64,000 nucleotides of DNA. Origin: Phlebopus portentosus (lineage: Eukaryota > Basidiomycota > Agaricomycetes > Boletales > Boletinellaceae). Both the position numbers and the translations under genes were made by a program. The notes beneath the pieces were generated by a model that had not been told where the DNA came from, ran no database searches, and worked only from the letters and a program-made list of their open reading frames with translations. Of the stretch, positions 56,901-64,000 are shown one piece after another (the first letter of the stretch is position 1; every line of letters begins with the position of its first letter). The stretch covers positions 62,001 to 126,000 of the forward strand of contig JAYXKI010000003.1 in the NCBI GenBank assembly GCA_037892935.1, given 5' to 3'.

Positions 56901-56963
56901 TTCCGGCAGTCAGTTACAGCATAGACTCATATTTTTAATACATACGTTGATATCCAGCAGCAT
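53928..56963 (-). CDS. SEC27: Coatomer subunit beta' (COPI)
   Basis: The gene starts at ATG 56963 with an 18-nt first exon (MLLDIN) and a large second exon (56893-55502) encoding seven WD repeats (for example VRCVRFIPRKNWFVAGSDD, GHTHYIMNLVFNPKD, SGSEDGTVKIWN). Further exons to 53928 encode the second propeller and the alpha-solenoid (YLLGYIPAHNRVYLADKD; RAPEAAFFARTYAP) ending in an acidic tail. This is the beta' subunit of COPI, which coats Golgi vesicles and binds KKxx cargo through the N-terminal propeller. The domain order is complete and no defect is seen. It is divergently arranged with the hydrolase gene, 255 bp apart. Confidence 0.95.
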
Positions 56964-57218
56964 TTTTTTTAGTCTGAGTTCAAGATTTTGGTATTCGTTG
57001 TCGCTGCAGCTTCAGCGTCGATCACGGTCGTGGCAGATCTAAAGTATGTGTCACAATCTGTGACAAGAATTTTGGTCACATTATCACGTGTTGCTGGTCG
57101 CGTCGGTCACAACGCGGACGAAATGAGCCCACTTCAGCCCGCCTGAGCCCAGCTTGCTTCAAGCGACGACGACAACAACAACGAGCGCAATTGGGCATTG
57201 CCCATTGGCAAGCTACTT
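56964..57218. promoter_or_regulatory. Compact divergent promoter of SEC27 and the hydrolase gene
   Basis: Only 255 bp separate the two start codons. It contains TCACAATCTGTGACAAGA-type repeats (TGTGACA/TCACA near 57050-57080) and an E-box, ATCACGTG, at about 57085. No TATA box is obvious on either side. Joint regulation is possible but not shown. Confidence 0.5.
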
Positions 57219-58674
57219 ATGGCGATGATGGGCTCTTCAAGCTCGAAATATCTCTCTATTTCTTTGATTGCAGTACCTTCGTTCATTCTTTTACTTCGAT
57301 TCCTCGCCGCATTTCCATTACCTCCCGAGGATGTGGCAGTCTATCCGTCTCTGGCTTCTTTACCCAAAGATTCCCGCTCCTGGAGCATATACCCTGAAAA
57401 TTTCTATGAAGGTGGCAACTATGTTAGGTTTCCCTTTGGTCGGGTATGGTGTTTCATGTTAAGTTACGAGAAGCTGCGGAACCTTATCCTTAGCGCGCGT
57501 TTATAGGTCAGATACTGGCTATTTGGACCAGAAGATGGCCAGAAGGTGATGTATCACATTCTTTGCCCTCAGTTTCTGGTATATGCTGACTCGATGGCTC
57601 AGATCGTTCTAGTGCACGGCTTATCTGTCCCCGCAATTATTTGGAAAGACGTTGCACCACAGCTAGCGGGAAAGGGGTTCCGTGTTCTTGTATATGGTTC
57701 GGATTCTCCGCCTCGAGTCTCAACAAGCACTAATAACTCTCTCATAGACCTTTATGGACGAGGCTACTCCGATGCGCCCAATATGTCCTATACTGGTTGT
57801 CTTTACACTACGCAACTCGCCCTTCTTATGCAGCATGTGCATTGGGAAAGAGCTCATATCGTAGGACTCTCAATGGCATGTATCATCTATACCTACCCCG
57901 ATCAGGGCATTAACATCATTGTTCTTTATAGGGAGGTGGAATCGCGACGTCTTTCGCAGCTACTTTTCCAAACTTGACAACGGGAAAAGTAGCTCTGATT
58001 GCATCCACCGGTATCATGGAGGTGAGACAGACTATGTTTCAACATGTTCAAGTAACTCACGATGATACCGATGTTCTCAGAGCTCAGATTTGTCCCGGAC
58101 TAGTAAGGTGATGTCATCGCCTGTTGTGCAGTACATTGCATCAAGCGGCATTGTCCATGTGAGTATGAAGCTATATTCGTTATCAATGGTCTAATTTGGG
58201 ACTCCAGTTCTTCCTGCAAAGATTGGGTGCAGGAGAACCTTCCCCAAATCCTATACACGAGGTGAGCGATTTCAAAGCTTGTGTGATACCTTTCTAAGTC
58301 GAGGTATCGCATAGATTGTTCGTATCCAATCCGCATTTCTGCCCGGATATAACAATGCTCTGGCATCCTCCTTGAGACATGGACCTTTACGCGGATTGCA
58401 ATCATCTTTCACCACGTTATCAGAGTTGAAGAGCGATTTACTACTTATCTGGGTACGTGCCATTATCTACAATACGATACCCTTCGCTATGCTTATCTCA
58501 CTATGCTAGGGCACCGCGGATAACACAGTGCCGTATCGCTACGCTGCAAAAATACAAGGCCTCGTTCCAAACTCCACACTTCTCACAGTCCAAGGCGGAC
58601 ATCATGATTTGACTGTGTCCCACCCGGCCATCGTCGCCAATGCACTTATCAACTTTTTCCACTCTTCCAAGTAA
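57219..58674 (+). CDS. Alpha/beta hydrolase with N-terminal membrane anchor
   Basis: A multi-exon gene with start at 57219 and stop at 58672-58674. Residues about 10-35 (KYLSISLIAVPSFILLLRFL) form a signal anchor. The hydrolase core follows: VLVHGLSVPAIIW (oxyanion HG), DLYGRGYSD, the nucleophile elbow GLSM|GGGIA and a C-terminal GTADNTVPY (Asp region) with GGHHDLTVSHP (catalytic His). The elbow is split by an intron at 57876-57931 that must begin with GC to keep the motif. The Asp-His-Ser triad is complete. Substrate unknown; it belongs with serine hydrolases of the MEST/epoxide-hydrolase-like branch. Internal exon borders between 57480 and 58450 were placed by homology and frame. Confidence 0.8.
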
Positions 58675-59783
58675 ACTCTATCATTATTCTCGCTGTCGTG
58701 TCTCGTTTACTACCTGTCTCAGTCTGCTCCGCTCTCCTCTAATCCTCTTCTTGTTTATGCCTCCCTGGTGCTATGTTTTGTGGACATCAACATTCACACG
58801 TGCATCCCTCTACTCCCTTACGATCTTTACGGTACTTATTTGCACACCATAATTTATTCTGCTTCATGCTGTTGTTGTACTTTTGGGACTATTGCACTTT
58901 TTGGATAGATTATCTTTTACTTCCAGTGTGTGCCATAGAGCAATGGAATGAGGTTTCTGTAGTATCCTTCCCATGCTGCATGATCAATCCGACATGGTTC
59001 GTGGTACGTCCATTTCTCGTCCGGAAGTGTAGCAACGCTCACATCTTGATCGTGGCGAGTCGGCGTGCCAGGACTCGTTATTGTCAAACTACACGAGGAT
59101 CTCATTTTACGTCGCGTAATGGTGAAGATTACTCTTTTGGTCACTATTCCACGCTAATCTAATGGGTTGGTCTCGTGGATCAGAGTCGTCCTCGGTACGT
59201 TTGTTCCTTAGCTGCGAACATCGATTTGATTGCCTGACCCGCAGTTCTGCCCTCTACGCCAGTATGGGATTCCATACCCATACCTAAAGGCAAAGCTCTG
59301 GCCCCGTGACTCCTCGGATGAGATCTTTGTTTCTAACGGAGGCATTTTAGCTTTACCGTGTCTGGATTTATCAACATCCACGGAGGTTCATTTCCGAGGG
59401 CACGTGTACTTCGCATGCCGTACGAGACCTACTATAGGCTGTGTCCAGCACGATAATCGTGCACCTTACGGCAAAATTCATCCGGCACACTGAGTGATGT
59501 ACGTGTAATTCTTTGTGACGACTACTAGCGTGCCATGCTGAGTGCCCCGCCTCGATGTTTCCTGAAGGCAGGCTCACTGCGCCTGATATGCACGACGGAG
59601 CTCTTCAAATGCTTCACACTCCACGCTCCTCTCTCCCATCCGCCCTACCATCCTACCATCCATTCCCAACCCTCTGCTCTGCCCTGCCTCGCAGAGAGCA
59701 GTTATTTGACAGCCATATATCCCGCTTAGTCTTATCAGGCGTAACATAACGAGCGAAGTATCGACTACACACTCTAGTGTCCA
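58675..59783. other. Intergenic without recognised content
   Basis: Only short, overlapping frames lacking motifs are present. The last 200 bases are CT-rich (cctctctcccatcc), presumably the promoter of the gene starting at 59784. Confidence 0.45.
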
Positions 59784-62700
59784 ATGATGTCGCAGCCGGC
59801 GGCAAACTCGAAGCGGTCGCCGTCGCCGTCTGGTACACCTGAAAAGAAGCGGTCCCTCCGGCAACGCGTGGGCACTATCGCGCGCCGGACGTCGTCGTTC
59901 GTCTTACCTTCGCGATCTGCATCTCCGGCTGCGCGTCGTGATCCTGAGGACCCAATGAATGAAGCAGGCACAGCGAGGAAAGCTCCTACTTCAAAGCCAA
60001 GCTCTATTCATTCCGTCGAGCCGTCACAGCCGGTACCGTTAGCGATGCCGCAGGAGAAGACCGAGGAACCTGAGGAAATTCTGTCTGCGGAGGCTCCCGC
60101 CGCTCCGGGCGATTTATCGTCTTCTGCACGTGTTGAGACCACACCAGCTGCATCTGAAGCAGCTCCACAGATAGAGCCAGTATTGAAACCTGCTCCGGAG
60201 ACCACCGTTTCCGAAGCTCGCTCTGTTGAAGCACAGAACCCTGTAGAGGCACCGTATGCGCCCGAATATGTCCCTGTGCAGCTGTCGGAAACTTCAGTAG
60301 TGGAACGACCCGAGGAGCCTCGACCGGAACATCCTCAGCACGAAGAACCTCATGAACAACCTCAAGGTGAAGGTATCCATATTCCAGTTTCTGATTCGCC
60401 AAAGTCGATCTCAGCATCTTTACCATCTCAAGACATTGAACACCGTGGAGCAACTGGTTCAGGCGCATCTACGCCAAGAAGTTCCTCGGAACTGAATCGT
60501 CATCTCAAACCGTTGTCTCTGAACACGTCTCAAGAGAACTTACGCACGGATTTGAGTCCTATCCCTGAAGATGAGCGGTCTGCATTGGAGGAATACAAAA
60601 TGCCGTTTGCTCAACCGAATGGAATGGCGGCATCTAACTTGCGCGCACCTCCGATTAATGAACCGACTATCAGCCAGACAACAAGTAACGGCACCACTCC
60701 ACGCGCAATGCCTGTTCCAATCGTAGCTGTCGAACCGCCTGTCGGAGAATACAAGGGAAAAGCGAAGGACGTGTCAGAGTCCACTGTTGATTCGTTGGAG
60801 AATTTTCCTCATGTGGACGGTTACTTCAGCCGCTCGGCACCGATGCCTGTCCCTCAAGCACCTCACGAGTCGTATGTTTTTTCTTGTACTATAGCGCGAC
60901 CGTGACACCGGTTAACAAAATTCATGCAGCCATGACTTGGATGATCCATTCAGGGATCCAACTCCTTCGACGACTCATTACGAGAGCATGCCTGAGTAAG
61001 TGTTTTTATATCAGTTGCTTCAAACGACTAATTAGTGATTTAGACCGGACACACATGACAGTCATGCCTACAACGTGTCAGAGCACCGTGTGGACGTAGA
61101 GCCCGTCCACGCAGCAGCTCCGGCTGTGTCGATGCCAGTAGCATACCCGCTACCGCCTCTGAATGAAGTTACTCACGGGTAAGCAACGCTTTCACCGAAC
61201 CAGATCTTTCTCTCATGATAAGGTGAAGGAACCTCCACTCCGTCCCGTCTGATTACACTCTAGGCGCAAGAAGCAGCCGTGCTCCTAGTGTACACAATGA
61301 CGTTCCGATTGAGTGAGCAAAGTAATATTCTGGATGGAAGTTTTCCAGACATCTTACATCCTTGACAGTGAGACCCTTCCTCTGCTTTCTGGACCAAAGA
61401 GTTCCACAATTGGTGAATTCAGGTAAGAAATAGGTGGTCCTCCATGAATGCGAGCTCACGCAAATTTTAGCAAACGGGGGGACGGTCCGTATCGCGACCT
61501 TCAGAACGCTGGATGGATCGCGCACGCACTTCCTGATTCGACCACTTACTATTCTCATCCCGGAATGCGCGTAACAACAGACATCAACCTAGAGAAGAAG
61601 CGCAAGCTGAATGCTGTGATGAACTATCTTGAAGGAAAGATGACTAAGGAAATTGGGCTTCCAGTTGACGACCTGGAGATTTGGTTACATGACGAGGCCA
61701 AGTCGAGAGATGAGTTCGTTCCTGTCAGGTGCTGGGTAGACCATGAAGCACGAGCGCTCGGATATTGGCCACCTCCTAAGCCAGAGGACTTGTCGCGAGC
61801 ATCATCTGATGATCGTGAGTTGACCATTGTAACTCAGACTCGACAACTAGCTTACTGGTATCTCAGGGCTGGATAATGAATACAGATATTGGGCATTCAT
61901 GGAGACTCACCCGGCACATACACCTCTACCTGTCAATGCGTATGCGGAAGCTTGGGATAAGTTGACTTGGTCGTATACTGGTACGCAGTACGTTTCTTTT
62001 GAGTCTCTGATGGTAGTCTGACCATTGTTACTTCAGAACGACTCTTGAAATCAAATCGGAGAGCTCCTCCTCCTTTCACTCAACAGGAAAGTCAGGAGCT
62101 GCTGACCCTTCTTCGGTCATCATCTGGTGCGATATTCCCTAGACGCGATAGGCGTAGACTAATTTCAGAAATGTAGGCTCAGATTCTCCACTCCAGGCGG
62201 CCATCCAAACTAGAGTCGTGTCTCGTATCCACCGCCGCATCGGTATGTTTACTTTCCTGACATCCCAACACAGGTATATTGACACAAGTCGTTGTCTAGT
62301 CCAATGGAAGCAACATTTCTTCAGGCCAGAGAAACCTCTCCCTCGAGGTGTGAATGCTTCAGCGACTCCCCAGCGTAGCACGCCATACAATAGGACCTTC
62401 CTTGACTTCGTACTTGCATGGCTATGTCTTGGAATACCCTATTTGTATGCCAACCGACATGTCTATCGGTTCGACGAAGAGGGTGGGATAGTGAGGTCAG
62501 CTGGCCCCATGGTGGTCGTCGGGGCCACTGTCTGCATAGTGGCATGTCTCTTCGGATTTTTCTTGACCGTTTACCGCGCTAATTCTACCTGTCGAAAAGG
62601 CTGCGACCATCCTGCTGGCATCGGTAACGTTCCTCGCCCTACCCGGTCTGGATCACGTCTCGAGGACGGCCGGGTTCATCGCAATCATCGCGTCGTTTTC

Positions 62701-63075
62701 CAGCTTCGGAGCGTCCCTGATAGCCGCCTTCAGGAATCAGGTAGAAACGCAGCGAATGGCAGCGCGAGGTGGTGAAGGCCTTGTGGTGACTATGTCGGCT
62801 GTGACGGTAAGGCCTCATCTAATTCGTTCTGTTATCATCGTTCTGACACGGATGGTTTGCTATAGGGCAACAGCATCTTGCCCTCGTTACCTGCTGTCTT
62901 TCTCGCTTGGTCTATCCTTTCCTTGATAACGGGAGTTGTGCTCTACGCCTTTCGAGGTTCAATTGCGTTGGACGCGGCCACTCGATTCGCATCGTTCACG
63001 AGATGGACCACGATCGGTGTGCTCGGATTCTGTTGTGGAGCGTTGATCGTATCCACATTTGCCATACGACGATGA
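59784..63075 (+). CDS. Long disordered protein with WW-like domain and C-terminal membrane helices
   Basis: About twelve exons can be chained: 59784-60871, 60930-60995, 61044-61178, 61229-61312, 61369-61422, 61471-61814, 61867-61980, 62037-62125, 62177-62242, 62300 onward, and a last exon from about 62877 to 63075. Residues 1-440 are disordered, rich in Ser/Pro/Glu. A WW-like motif follows (GWIAHALPDSTTYYSHPGMRV, about 61497-61570). Then comes a conserved helical region (YWAFMETHPAHTPLP) and 4-5 hydrophobic helices (FLDFVLAWLCLGIPYLY; TTIGVLGFCCGALIV). Such WW-plus-TM proteins are common, uncharacterised families in Agaricomycetes. Near 62568 the frame continues only with a 31-nt or 69-nt intron, or a 1-nt indel. 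Confidence 0.7.
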
Positions 63076-63250
63076 TTATCTATAATAGCATCTTGTATCC
63101 CTATCATTTACATCATCTGTAACTCCTTCATTTCTAAGCTTGTACCTGTTCCGGTTGTTTCATGCTTCATTTCGTGATATTATTTCCACAGTACTTCAGT
63201 TTCTTGCTTTCGGCTTTTATCTAGGCATTAATATGGCCATGTGAACGCTA

Positions 63251-63832
63251 TCATGCATCTCGTTTACTATCTGTATCCTGCAGAATGAAGTATTCTGTTC
63301 CATAGAGACCAGTTGACAGCGCAGTTGCTCCTGCGAGAAACATGGAGAGAGGACTCCGTAGTGTCGTGAAGGAGCGTCTCCCGTTCCAAAAGAGGTAAGT
63401 TAACGACCAGGCTATCCCGAGTTCGGTAATGAAGAGAATTAGGAGTGTTTCATAATTGAGCTCACCCGTAGATATTCCACTACCGTTTAGAGAATCTCCA
63501 GTCGAGAGAATGTATCCGGCTCCATACATTATCATGGAAAAACCGAGTCGCTGAGGAAACGGAGGCAATTTAGGAAAGTATTTTGGAGGAAGAACTGAGC
63601 TAGCCAAAACTGGCGTGAAAACGGTGTCGTGAACAAAGTTAAAAGCTTCAGCTTTATGAACCCTTACAAATTGACGCTAAAGACCAAGCTGGCCAACTAT
63701 TTGACAGATCAGCAAACGTCCGCTGGAGGCGTTCAGAGATACGCACGGTGATTGAGAGTACGGGCGGACTGCACTCTCTAATTGCGAGCTACTAGACATC
63801 GTATCCGCGAAGTTTTGAGTGGACATATTCAT
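63251..63832 (-). CDS. AIM19-like small mitochondrial membrane protein
   Basis: Three exons (63832-63747, 63599-63466, 63411-63251) give 126 residues with three hydrophobic helices: FSMIMYGAGYILS, TAWSLTYLFW and FLAGATALSTGLYGTEYFIL. The GDSLNGSGISTAWSLTYLF segment, reconstituted by removing a 54-nt intron, resembles the conserved core of the fungal AIM19 family (altered inheritance of mitochondria 19). The first exon is Ser/Gln-rich. The biochemical role of the family is not established. The alternative is an unrelated small membrane protein. Confidence 0.6.
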
Positions 63833-64000
63833 AACAATATAAAAGCGTTTGACGTTGAAAAAGTAATCGGCATGAGATCGGCACGAACCGATGTCTTTCA
63901 GCTCCGCTTGAAAATGATAACTGTTCACAGCACGTGAATCCCTTTCTTCAATTAATTCATCATGTCCACCCGCAAGTTACTGGATTTTCATCGACCTTCG
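63833..64000. other. 5' flank at window edge
   Basis: This is the promoter side of the AIM19-like gene, with a CACGTG near 63931. Anything further right is cut off by the window end. Confidence 0.4.

Overview
The window is nuclear DNA from a filamentous basidiomycete, most likely a wood- or litter-associated Agaricomycete. Genes have many short introns (about 50-75 nt, GT-AG with a few GC-AG candidates). The recognisable families are typical of the group: Plavaka-type DNA transposons, chromovirus-type Ty3/gypsy retroelements, a large F-box family, a fungal-specific Zn2Cys6 regulator and a ricin-B/macrophage-activating-glycoprotein-like secreted protein. Intron models below were built by hand from reading-frame continuity and splice signals. 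No transcript data were available.

The window has two halves. Positions 1-24.5 kb are a repeat graveyard. They hold retroelement fragments in inverted orientation, a 3' LTR with a chromodomain remnant (2.4-3.2 kb), a 732-residue gene of unknown function (3.6-6.0 kb), a decayed Plavaka element (6.6-9.8 kb) and a stand-alone MAPKKK-like kinase gene (13.7-14.8 kb). The kinase is bracketed by copies of an unusual double-palindrome module. Around it lie several terminal-inverted-repeat elements with TA target duplications, one of about 1.8 kb containing two further fold-back elements. A 232-bp tandem duplication follows, then orphan ORFs, then a tandem pair of LTR retroelement 3' ends. One of these LTRs is split by a 1.87-kb GC-rich insertion flanked by ACGT.

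Positions 25-64 kb are gene-dense. Six F-box genes or pseudogenes occur between 25 and 51 kb. Among them are a Zn2Cys6 transcription factor, a putative mitochondrial protein, a decayed FAD monooxygenase, a triose-phosphate-transporter-family carrier and a two-domain dual-specificity phosphatase. Two of the F-box copies (41.3-46.3 kb) come from one tandem duplication of about 2.49 kb that also copied the 5' end of the transporter gene and the 3' end of the phosphatase gene. The upstream copy has since been frameshifted by a small deletion. Beyond 52 kb are conserved genes: a secreted lectin-like glycoprotein, coatomer beta' (SEC27), a divergently transcribed alpha/beta hydrolase, a long disordered WW-like/membrane protein and an AIM19-like small membrane protein.

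No rRNA, tRNA or CRISPR array was recognised. The best candidates for something undescribed are the palindrome/E-box module around the kinase gene and the GC-rich TG...CA insertion. The F-box cluster is a clear case of local birth and death of genes.
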